Source: Lunularia cruciata (Eukaryota; Streptophyta; Marchantiopsida; Lunulariales; Lunulariaceae). Taken from it: 64,000 nucleotides of DNA. Below, piece after piece: positions 1-11,100 of the stretch. A model generated the notes under the pieces. That model was not told the origin of the DNA, ran no database searches, and saw nothing but the letters and a program-made list of their open reading frames with translations. Position numbers and translations under genes: made by a program. The first letter of the stretch is position 1. Every line of letters starts with the position of its first letter. The stretch is taken from assembly GCA_948567375.1 (NCBI GenBank), contig OX419759.1:34635493-34699492 (forward strand). Direction: 5' to 3'.

Positions 1-975
1 AGACCCCTATCTGTACCAAAAAATTCTCTTAGTATCCTGATTTGACTTAAAACCCCAGACAAAACCTTGAGCATCCTTGTGTCACATGAGTATATCCCGA
101 GTCAGATTAGTTCAAAAACTTGTAACAAATAGACTTTGCCTATAGTATGTATCACCAAGTGCAAAAGATATTGTTGTCGAGAATGGGTGTGTATGCAGTG
201 AAAGAGATAGAGAATTTTGGGTAGTTCTTGACTGAAGGCAGCCTGTAAGATTTAGATATACATAGATCTTGATCGTCCTACCAATACAAAGTATCTTGCA
301 TGTGAATACATTCTCTAGCTCTGTTTACTGCGGTCCCTTAAATCTAGTTTGATCTATAAAGAAATATATCGGTTGGAGAATGGCCCAACATGCAAAACAT
401 CTCCGTTCTCACCCACTGTAACGGTTCCAATGGGCAAAGGTGGGAACTGCAATCTAGGAGGTACAATATGACCAACTCGTACAAGACAAAGAAGTGAAAT
501 GACGGGAGCAGTGGAAGAGAACAGGAAGTATACGTGCTGGATCTGAAGGAACTATGGGGGAGTGTGCTACCTATGCAGGGTCGAGAGATATGCAGGGGTA
601 GAGGAGAAATGAGTTTTGGGGACCACAAGGAGTTGGGGCTTATGGTTCACTAAAAGACAAAACACCATGCAACACCTTGGGGAGAGTAAGGATCAAGGGG
701 AAAAAAGGCATTTGAAGAAAGAAGTGACAAGGACAAGAAGAAGGAAAACCATGGGAGGTTGCATGAACGAGGGATTTTTTTGAAGGGAAAGGGACGGAAG
801 CTGAAGAGAGATTTTTTTAAGGTTTTGACTTGAGAAGTGGAGAAGAAGCAGGGTTAATGAAAATGAGCAGGATCAGGCAAACGGTGAGGGAGAGGAGGCA
901 GAATTTGTAAAGAAAGAGGGTGAGCAGTTTCAAGAGAATGTAATGGTTCAGGAGAAAATCAGGAATTGACTTGGT

Positions 976-1060
976 TGGAGAGCAAGAGTTGAAGGAACAG
1001 AGAATTTTTCCACGTGACGTGTTTGGGACAAGAATGTGAGAGTTTTTGGGAGAAGGGCAG
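976..1060. repeat. Dispersed direct repeat, copy 1 (second copy 3866-3950)
   Basis: About 85 bp containing GTTGAAGGAACAGAGAATTT, CCACGTGA and GACAAGAATGTGAGAG recurs nearly unchanged at 3866-3950. The two copies are 2.9 kb apart in the same orientation. They may be parts of one repeat-bearing LTR or of two LTRs of one old element; the window does not decide. Confidence 0.7.
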
Positions 1061-3704
1061 TAGGAGGATTTGCTTTCAGGAAGAGTGTGAACAATTTGAA
1101 AGAGAAGGGTTTGGGAGAAAATCAGGAATTGACTTGGTTGGAGAGGAATGTAAGGGTTTCGGGAGAAGGACAGTAGGAGGATTTGCCTTTGGGAAGGATG
1201 TGAACAGTTTTGGGAGAATGACACAAAATGTGAATGGAATGCTTTTGGAAGGGAATGTGAAGACAAATTATGCTTTTGGAAGGGAATGTGAGGTTTTTGA
1301 TAGAAGGTGTGGTTTTCAGGAAAGAATGTGACAGGTTTGGAGAGAGCATTGTTGTGTTGTGGTTTGCATAGCCATAAATAGTGACTTATCATAGTTTATC
1401 TCCACGTTAGTCGGGTAGGTTGCATGCTAGATCCGATGGATGAAATGTTGCCATGTGAGCCATCTATGTACATGTATGTGATTGGCCACGTGGGTTACAA
1501 TCTTATCATGTTTGAGGGCTTCAATGAATAAAGATGAGGGCGAGTAGAGAGATGGGCGTGTTTTAGTTTGGAGAGTCTCGAGGAGAGAAGGAAGTTGGGA
1601 GAGAGTTGTAGTAGAGAGCGAGTGTTAGAGCATTGGAGGAAGCATTCAAGCATGAGATGTCCCATGCTCCCAATCTGCCACTCCCAAATCCTTTTCTCAT
1701 CAGGCTTCAGATTTTACATCGTGACGACTTACGGGATTGGTTGGTAGTACATTTCGGGGTGGTGTTTGTGGAGTCGGTGATGGGAAACCCAAATCCTATC
1801 GTCCTTCCGGTGCTTACTTATGAGAATGTCTAAGACTTGAAAATTTATGTTCTTCTGTAGTTGAAGAATGCCTAAAATTTTGCTCATAAGCTTCAAGGTG
1901 GAGTTGTGGGGTCCATTTGTCAAAAAGTAAAAAGAGTAAAGGACAAATGTGCAAGAGCTTGGGTCCAAAGAGAGAAGTTGGGGGGTTTCTCAACTATCGG
2001 GGGAGTTTGGTGAGGCCATTTGAGAAATGGAGGACATGGTTAGAAAGAGGAGATGACAGGCTACAATCTGCAGACAGAAATCACACAATTTGAGCTGAGT
2101 CTAAGAGGGATATTATCAATTGAGTGAAGGGGGGTTGAATTCATACCCAAGAGCACAAAGTAGTCAATTAAGGGAGCTTCTTGAGATTTTTTCACTATTT
2201 TTTGGTGAGAATGGAGAGAAGGAAATGTTCTTACAGTACTGAGTGCAATAAATTCCAGTTTTGGGTCAATCTCAAATGAGATCCAATTGATTGAAGTTGA
2301 AGCTTAAGGGATGTAAGGTGTTGGAGAAGAGCTAATGATCAAGTTTGGAGTTTTGGTCACTCCCCAAGTTGCAGTTCAAATTTCCTCATGAAAATGTCCA
2401 GAGTAGTTGGTGGATAGATTTAGCTCCTTTGTGTGAAAGTTTCATGTGAATTATTCAAATAGAGAAATCAAGGTCTTGGATCAAGCATACCTGGGTCTGG
2501 AGAGCTCACAAGTTAGCCCAGCTCAAGAATTCATCCACATCTAAAGACTGGAGTTGGATTAGGCTACAAAAATTTGCAGGAGTTTAGAGAAAAACACAAA
2601 CAGCTATTGTGGAAAATCTGGATGGTTATAAATTTGTGCAGAGTGAGATCTGATGCAAAACATCCTACTGAAAATACTATCATAAGCTCGGTAGAGTGAA
2701 TTTTCCTTTCATCTTGATTGGATATCAAGTCTCATGTCTTGTGACTATGATTGAGAGTTTCAGGTTGCCAGAGTAATTGTGAGGATAAAGTGTATTTTTG
2801 AATCAGAAATCTGGGGAAATTTTGCCAAGAACCAGGAGCAAACCCTAAAAAGAAGATTTCAAAATTAAGGTGAAGTCGAAAAAAAACCCTGGCGAACTTT
2901 GAGAGATTGTCAAGAGAGTTGTAGTGATTTTATTGAAGTTTATTTTATATCATTGGTAAGCTTATTTTACAGGCTTTCCATTGAATCCTAGATCACTTGA
3001 ATTCAAGTTATGTAGAAATAGTTACTTGCATATGAGCTACGCAGAGTTTTCCCCATCAAAAAGACATAGAAAATCCCCACATGAAGTAGGAATTTGTTGA
3101 GATTTGAAGTACAGATGGGAGGAGGCTTGGATTACAGGTTGGAATGAGCTTGATGATAGAGCATGAAGGCTCTGAAACTCTTTCCTAACAAAAAGTACAA
3201 AGAGTTGTTGCCTTGTTCTTGTAATTGAATCCTCTCTGTACTTGTATGCCTGTTTGTACGCCCAGTTGGCTTGGATTGGTGTGCGGGCATTGCGCTCAGA
3301 TTATTTACTTCTAGGAGTGCTGTGTATTTCTCCTTGGTTATGTTGGAAGTGATGACCAGCAGACCAAGAGTGCGTGTTGTGATGACAGGTCAGGTTGCCC
3401 GGTACTATCCTTCCCGATAGCAAGAATATTAGTCATGAGAAAGGAGGGTTCTGGCGATAAGGGTCATATGCGTGATTTTTTGAGTCATTACGGGTTAACC
3501 TCTAGCCTCTGATCTGTTGTCTCCAAAGCTAGGCACCTTGTGTGTTCCCAGAGAGAGAAAAGGAAAGTACAATAGCGTGAAAGTAATGCTTTCGGGAGAA
3601 TGTGTTGTGCTTTGAAAGAACGTGATGTTTTGGGGAAGAATGTGAAGTTGTTTTGAGAGTTGGGAATGGCAAATGAGTTAAGCTTTTGAGAGGAGTGAAG
3701 CTGT

Positions 3705-3950
3705 TTGGAGAGAATTTTCCACGTGAAGTTTTAGGGACAAGAAGGATTTTATAGGATTTTGAGAGAGGAGCAGAGTTGGAGAATAGGAGTTGAAAGAACA
3801 GAGAATTTTTTCACATAAGTTTTCATGACAAGAAAGGATTGACAGGATTTTGGGAGAAGAGCAAAGCTGGAGAGTAGGAGTTGAAGGAACAGAGAATTTT
3901 TCCACGTGAAGTTTCTAGGACAAGAATGTGAGAGTTTTTGGGAGAAGGAC
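3705..3950. repeat. Tandem repeat, about 91-bp unit, roughly 2.5 copies
   Basis: Successive units start near 3710, 3801 and 3892. Each carries AGAGAATTTT(T)CCACGTGAAGTTT, then GGACAAGAA, then a GGATT..GGATTTTG core and GGAGTTGAARGAACAG. Copies differ by many substitutions. The last unit contains the segment repeated at 976-1060. Noncoding. Confidence 0.65.
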
Positions 3951-4059
3951 AAGAAGTGAATTGTGTTAGAAAGGAATGCGAGCGTTCTCAAGAGAATGGC
4001 AAGAGCAGTTGCTTTTGAGAAGAATGTGAAGTTGTTTGGAGAACTGGAGAATGGCAGAT

Positions 4060-4400
4060 GACTCAAAATTTTGAGAGAGAATGTGAAGACCTGTTATGTT
4101 ATTTTTTTGAGAGAATGTGATAAAATTTTAGGAGAGAATGTGAAGACCTGTTATGCTTTTGAGAGAATGTGATAAACTTTCAGGAGAGAATGTAGAGGTG
4201 TAGTATGCATTTCAAGAGAATGTGGTACTTTTTTTTTGGGAGAATTTGAAGCTATATTTGGAGAGAATGTGAATGTGAGAAGCTTTCGGGAGAGAATGGA
4301 AGACCTATTATGCCTTTTGAGGGAATGTGGTGCTTTTGGGAGAAATGTGAAGGATTTTGGAGAGAATTCACAAATGAGTGAGAAGTGCTAAAGAAAGGTA
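4060..4400. repeat. Short-unit GA-rich tandem array
   Basis: The words GAGAGAATGTGAAGACCTGTTATG and TTTTGAGAGAATGTGATAAA alternate several times with small length changes, giving imperfect units of about 55-65 bp. It is similar in style, but not in sequence, to the arrays inside the family C LTRs. Noncoding. Confidence 0.6.
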
Positions 4401-5239
4401 AGGGAGACTTTGGAAGAGAGTCCTAGCTGTGCAGGAGTTTTGAGTTTGGTGTGACAACCCGGCAAATATCACTTTTGTGGTAATCTGGTCAGTAGAGTTT
4501 GTTCCCGCAGAGATACTATCCAGAATTGGTCAAATACAAAGTCAAAATAACAATTGCAGTTCTTCTTGGTTGCGTCTTTAATCTCTTAGGTAGAAACTAC
4601 ACCCAAAAGAGAGTAACAAGCTCACAATCTTGACAACTTGTCACAAATACACACACACATAATCACAACATAGCAAATTCTGTCCAAACAACTCTTGATT
4701 GTGATGATTAAGATTCTCTCAAAGACGGCACTTCACTGCAAAGATCAATTTTGCCTCGGAATTGTGTTCCACTCCTCCATTGAAGGCACAACTTCCTTGA
4801 TTGAAATTGCTTCACATCAACTTCATGTTGCACTCACCAATGCAGAATACTACGAACACTACAATTCCTCTCAGATTTGTCAAGGCATTGCTCCGATGCA
4901 CTTCACTTAGGATCAAACACACAAAATGAAGATCAAGGCTGTAGATTCCAACATCCATAGACACATTGACTTGCTCTTTGGAATTCTCTACACACTCACA
5001 AACACAAACACGAAATTGACTATCGGAATTAAGCTTAAGCGACGAGTACTAAGAACAACACTTCTCTTTATCTATCTTCAGAAATTTGAATACTGAATAA
5101 CATCATACTGCGAATGCTTCACTTAAATACTGAAGCAAACGGCAGATTTGCCTACCTAGGCACCGCTTCCTAACATCTCTTCCTACCTAGAGATCCCAAG
5201 GGACAATCTATCTCTTTATATCTGCCTTTTCCTATCTCA

Positions 5240-7383
5240 AAATTGACTTCTATCCCGATCCGATGTCTACCTCATCATCGGCTTCCAGACCCAATGATCT
5301 TCTTACTATTTCACCTTCTTTGGGTATGATTGATTCTACTAATTTCTTTACTAATTCTATGACTTCTTCACTACAATCTAAAATCAAGCTCACGGGTAAT
5401 CTATCTACATTCTTATCTCCCGACCCACTCTTCTATAATGTGTCAATCCTCAAGTCCGATGATACTTATATTCCTACTTCTGCAACATCGGATTTCTTCT
5501 CCACTGTCACACTATTCTGAATTTTCTCTAACTCTGAATTGACTAAATCCAGTCTAAGACTAACATTATTCTCTACATCTAACATTTTCCTATCTACACG
5601 CTCTCTCAACCGAATCAGCAATGTGTTCATGTCCACATCCTTGGCTTTTCGCTTCCGAGTCTCCTACACAAGTAATTTCAACTCATGTAGGCGAGCTTCC
5701 TCTAATCTCCCTTCAGCCTCCGTGCTTAAGATCGCTCTTAATTTCCCTGCAACTTCTCCTACTGATTCCGATTCATATCCTCAAGAGCGTTCTACCTTCA
5801 ACTCCTCACGATACATCTTCAACTCGTCTTTGTATTCTGCAGCAAGCATCTTCTTCTCCTCTGCATGGTGCATGCTCTGCTGTTCCGCACTCTTGACAAG
5901 TTCTCGCAATCGCTCTTCTTTTTCTTGCCTGGATGCCAACTCTCTCTGCCATGCTTGATCTTTTGTTGCGGCACTCTTCTTTAAGCTGTCCAACTCCTGC
6001 TCCATTACGATGTTCATTGCCTTCAAATGAACATTCTCGATACGCACATCACTCACTTCCTCGTTCATTCCTCTCATCACTTCCTCCTCCTCCTTCCTTC
6101 ATGCTCAGCCACATCACCTGCTCCTTCAATTCTCCGGCTTGCCTCTGCAATTCCTTCTCCTTCTCTGTGCAGCTTCCTTATAGGAGGATTAGCGTTTTCT
6201 TCCTCAAGCCTTCCTCCCTCCAAAGTTCTTCAATTTCTTCATTTCTTTGGACTTGTTGCTCCTGCAATCCCTTCACTTCACTCAACAGATGCTTCACCAC
6301 CTGCAACTCATTCATCCCCTTCCTGCAATCTTGGGGAATTCCTCTCCGATGTTCCTTCAACAACTCCAGCAATGGTGTGACCACCTTCGTTAAATATGAT
6401 ATCCCGCCAAAGTTTTCTTCCTCTTCATTGCCATCTTTGTCTAGAGTCTTCTCCTCCGTCATCGGCTCCTTTATCCAAAGTTGTGATCTTTGTATTGTGT
6501 CGGCACTTTCTTCGTCTTGGCCTCTTGAACTCGACCCCACGGGATTCTCTGCTTCCTCTTCTGCTCTTGACTTGTTTGCTATCATCGTCTGACAAGCCTC
6601 ACTTACTGCTGCCGACTGCTGGACCTCTGGCTCTCCATCACTTTCGCTCCCAGACTCCTCACTTTTCAAGGTGAGCTCCTCTTCTTCCAAGTCCTCTTCT
6701 TGCGACTCAATCTCTTCCCCAGACTCCGATCCTGATGATGCCTCTCTTACAACTTTTGCTATCTTCAACATCAACCGCCAAGTCTTTCTTCGCATGGGAG
6801 ATGACTTGGCTTCTTTGGGTTTGATGCGCTTCTTCGTCTTCAGACTGGTAATGTCTTTGATTTTCCATTGTCCCGTCCTTGCGAAGTACTCGTAATTTGC
6901 TTGAAGATGCAGCATATACTGGCGCTCCTCATTGTTTGCTTCCCGTCTCAAATTGGGGTGCATGTGAGACACCATATGATGATAGTAAATTCAGCCTGAA
7001 GTAGAAGTGAGCTGCAAATGGTGCAAAATAATGCGGTGGTGAGCCCATTTGCCAATTCACCACCATCTGCCTTGTTTGGTGATGAAAGTACCTCGCCCAA
7101 TTAACTAGAACTCCTACAAACATTTGATGGAAAAAGACGGCCTGCTGCATGGTCACGTAGATCATTCGTTCTAGCTTGAACATAGCCATCATCGCTCCCA
7201 CAATACTTCTTTGGATCGGATCCCGATAGGACTCCACCTTGTAGCCATTTGTGGTTCTCGAAGCGAAGAACGAATTTTGGATTTCCGCTGTCTCCTCTGC
7301 AGCAGCACACTTCCGATAGAAGGTGATCCCTGTTGGGTCTCTTGCTTCTCTTCCCAATACCAACTTCCAATCCGACTCAGTCC
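5240..7383 (-). pseudogene. B1 LTR-encoded ORF1, C-terminal two thirds (broken)
   Basis: Minus-strand translation matches the ORF1 in the B3 LTRs. The pieces are 7383-6929 (end of the globular part), 6975-6178 (acidic Glu/Ser-rich segment) and 6080-5781 (coiled coil). A further conserved stretch with EARLHELKLLV and LDLVNSELEK-like sequence lies below 5780. At least two frameshifts (near 6960 and 6100-6170) and stop codons break it. The N-terminal third lies beyond the A1 insertion, at 16395-16824. The protein pattern is conserved better than the DNA. Function unknown. Confidence 0.6.
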
Positions 7384-8075
7384 TGTGAGCCGGCCTGTCT
7401 CTCACTCAGGATGAATCTCTGATGGCTATTATGGTAGCGCACCATGGACTAAGAAGGCAAGGAACCCCAACTCCATCATACTCCTCCAAGGCTAACACTC
7501 CAAGACTCAAGACATTGCTCACTAGAGAACTCAATGAGAGAGAGATAGTTGCAAATGAAAGGATGCTGAGTACCTCCTCACCCCTTGTTTATATACTTGT
7601 GAAATAGTTATGTACCAAAGTTACTAATTACCGTAGTAACTCAAGTTACTAGACTAAAAGTCAAGTAAAGTCAAAAAGTAGAAAGGAATATCCATTCACA
7701 TGGGCATATTCCCCTAAGCATGTGGTCTTATCTTGACCCAACCACTAAAGCAAGGATTCCTTCACATGGGCTATCCTTGGACTAAAGAAGAATCCAAAAC
7801 AAAAAGGCTTGCGGGCCCAAGAGTTCTCAACTCTTTCCCCAAAGCCAAACACCTAGGAATAATACCAAATCAACACACTAAAATCCAAAATAGTGGTGCT
7901 CATCTTTTCTACTTCCTCTAAAGTAAGGTCCCATCTATCTTAGCTATGACTAACTTTAGCTAACCATGACTAATATAGAACCATCCTTTATCTCTATATA
8001 AATAATATCTCTTAAGTACTTGTAATACCAAGCTAAATATCACAATACCACACACATGCACAAATGGGTGTTACA
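7384..8075 (-). repeat. A1 3' LTR
   Basis: 692 bp, TG...CA on the element strand. The polypurine tract (element strand GTCCGGGGGTAAA) immediately precedes it at about 8076-8089. Nearly identical to the A2 and A3 LTRs. Confidence 0.93.
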
Positions 8076-8123
8076 TTTACCCCCGGACTAAGTTTTCACT
8101 TTGTCCTCAAAGTGAAGGTCTCT

Positions 8124-11100
8124 CTACCTTCTATGGTACATCTTCAACTTATCATGGTTAATCCTATTAAAGTATCTTCCTCCCAACTCCTTGAGATCAT
8201 AGGTGTAATTGCCCCACACCTTCTCCACTATGAAAGGTCCAAAGTACTTAGGCAAAAACTTCTTTTGCACTCTCTTGAATCGAATGGAATCAAACAACAT
8301 TACCCAATCACCTTCTTTGAAAGGCTCCACATTCTTCTTGTCTTGCCTCTTATCATAGCTCTCCTTTTGTTTCCTTTGGGCTTGCTCCACTCGAACCATA
8401 GCAACTGCTCTTGCCTCTTCCAACTCCATGAGTTGATCCTTCCTTGACTTCTTTGCATCACCTCCTTGTGCTTTCTTCAATCTCCTATGAATGCTTTGGA
8501 AGGTAGGAAGATCAAAGTGAATAGGTAAGGTAGACTCAATACCATACACCAATTGAAATGGAGAATATCCAGTGGAAGTTTTCATGGTTATCCTATACTC
8601 CCACAAAACTGCATGAATCCTCTTGTCCCAATGATGTTTAGCCCCCTCCATTTCTGCATCTTTGGCCAACATCATGCACAAGGTCTGATTGGTTCTCTCT
8701 GCCAAGCCATTGGAATTTGGCTTATAGGATGTAGTTACTCTATGTGTGATAGAGAAATGTTGTAGCATGGCTGTAGTAATGCTTCCTGTAAACTCTCCTC
8801 CTCTATTAGAAACCAACTCCAAAGGGCATCCAAACCTAGTGATAATGCGTTCATAAAGAAATCTACCCACTTCATCTTCATTCTTGTCCCTCAATGGTCT
8901 AGCCTCAACCCACTTGGTAAGGTAATCAGTAACTACCACAATGTACCGATTGTTCCTTGGGGTTCTATTGAGAGGACCTACAAAATCAATTCCCCACTTC
9001 TCAAAAGGTCCTAGCAATGGAATTGATCTAAGTGGTGGAGTAGATGTAGACTTTCTAGCAAAAGCTTGACAAACATAACAAGTTTTGCAATAATCAAGAC
9101 AACCCTTGAAAATCCCTCTCCAATGGTAACCTGCATCTAGAATCTTGAAAGCAGTCACCTTTCCTGCAAAGTGTCCTCCACATACTAAACCTTCATGAAA
9201 CTCCTTTATGAGTAAGATAGACTCTTCCTTACCCACTGCTCTTCAAAGTAGACCATCTGCTCCTTGGTGAAAAAGAATATCCTCCACCATTGTGTAAGGT
9301 CTAGATCTTGCTGCAAGGGCCTTCCTCTCCCTAGCATGCATCCCTTCTGGATAGTTACCTCTTGTCACAAAATCCACAATCTCCTTGTACTCCATTGGAA
9401 TCTCTTGAGTGACTGAGATTGTCATGAGCTCCTCATCCAGGAAGGAATCATCTACTGGCTCATCTCCATCATGATCATAGGCTCTAGATAACAAATCAAC
9501 ATTTGCATGTTTCTTTCCTGGCCTATCTTCAATGGTGTAGTCATACTCAAACAAGAGTATCATCCACCTTGCTAGTCTCCCTTCAACATTAGGCTTGTTG
9601 AAGATGTACTTCAAAGCCTTGTGATCCGTGACAATGATGGCTTTCCCTCCAATCAAGTAGTGTCTAAACTTCTTGAGACCAAAGATCACTGCCAACCCTT
9701 CTCTCTCCGTGACAGAGTAGTTCTTCTCTGCTGAAACCATCTGCCTACTAGCATAAGATATTGGATGATCATGCCCATCATGGTCTAATTGATTAGGAGT
9801 GCATCCTATAGCTACATTAGAAGCATCAATGTAGAGGATGAAAGGCTTACTCCAATCAGGTTTAGCAAGAATTGGAGCTACAACAAGGGATTGCTTGAGC
9901 TCCTCAAAAGCTTTGAGAACCTCCTTGTCCTCCAAAATCACCATGTAATCTACACCCTTCTTCATGTAGATGGTCAATGCATAAGCCTTATTGGAAAATG
10001 AGAAGATGAACCTCCTATAGTATCCAACCATCCCCAAAAATTGGCGGAACTTTGTCAAGCTTGAAGGGAATGGAAGGTCTAAGATTTTCCTCACCTTCTC
10101 AAGATCAATTGCTATTCCGTCCTTGGAGATGATGTGCCCCAAAAGTAGACCTTCTTCACATCCAAAAATGCACTTCTCTGGGTTGAGTGATGCATTTGCC
10201 TCATTTAAGCGTTGCAAGACTTTGATTAGGTGCTCAAAGTGCTCCTCCTTGCTCCCATAGACACAAAAGTCATCCTTTGAAAGTCAAAAGTCAACCCTTG
10301 AAAATCCCTCTCCAATGGTAACCTGCATCTAGAATCTTGAAAGCAGTCACCTTTCCTGCAAAGTGTCCTCCACATACTAAACCTTCATGAAACTCCTTTA
10401 TGAGTAAGATAGACTCTTCCTTACCCATTGCTCTTCAAAGTAGACCATCTGCTCCTTGGTGAAAAAGAATATCCTCCACCATTGTGTAAGGTCTAGATCT
10501 TGCTGCAAGGGCCTTCCTCTCCCTAGCATGCATCCCTTCTGGATAGTTACCTTTTGTCACAAAATCCACAATCTCCTTGTACTCCATTGGAACCTCTTGA
10601 GTGACTGAGATTGTCATGAGCTCCTCATCCGGGAAGGAATCATCCCTGGCTCATCTCCATCATGATCATAGGCTCTAGATAATAAATCAGCATTTGCATG
10701 TTTCTTTCTTGGGGTATCTTCAATGGTGTAGTCATACTCAAACAAGAGTATCATCCACCTTGCTAGTCTCCCTTCAACATTAGGCTTGTTGAAGATGTAC
10801 TTCAAAGCCTTGTGATCCGTGACAATGGTGGCTTTCCATCCAATCAAGTAGTGTCTAAACTTCTTGAGACCAAAGATCACTGCCAACCCTTCTCTCTCCG
10901 TGATAGAGTAGTTCTTCTCTGCTGAAACCATCTGCCTACTAGCATAAGATATTGGATGATCATGCCCATCATGGTCTAATTGACTAAGAGTGCATCCTAT
11001 AGCTACATTAGAAGCATCAATGTAGAGGATGAAAGGCTTACTCCAATCAGGTTTAGCAAGAATTGGAGCTACAACAAGGGATTGCTTGAGCTCCTCAAAA

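Larger units (their letters stand above)
1..4449. repeat. Family D region, left part: unclassified GA-rich LTR-like repeat
   Basis: No convincing coding region is visible; the few ORFs are short and unlike any known protein. The plus strand is rich in GA/TG blocks built on variants of GGGAGAATGTGA, dense at about 1000-1340 and 3590-4400. Between them (about 1400-3500) is AT-richer sequence in which I recognise nothing. The region continues at 17184 after the solo LTR B1, as shown by B1's perfect TTTGG target duplication. The continuation ends near 17621 in CCATGTGACA, resembling the CCATGACA end of the family C LTR. I infer that this is a long LTR, or LTR plus leader, of a C-like element. Its left end lies outside the window. 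Confidence 0.5.

Noticed and set aside
1014-1331. 105-codon plus-strand ORF with Gly/Phe/Glu repeats
   Set aside because: Product of the GA-rich D arrays; no start context or domain.
1633-1833. Possible host gene exon in D (66 codons)
   Set aside because: No homologous pattern, no splice or extension evidence; kept as noncoding.
5933-6592. 219-codon plus-strand ORF rich in Ser/Leu/Pro in B1
   Set aside because: Antisense of the acidic and coiled-coil ORF1; such Glu/Lys codons read as Ser/Leu/Phe on the complement.
7422-7607. 61- and 62-codon ORFs repeated in every family A LTR
   Set aside because: They lie antisense or sense in the LTR regulatory region. They are repeated only because the LTR is repeated, and no protein pattern is recognised.
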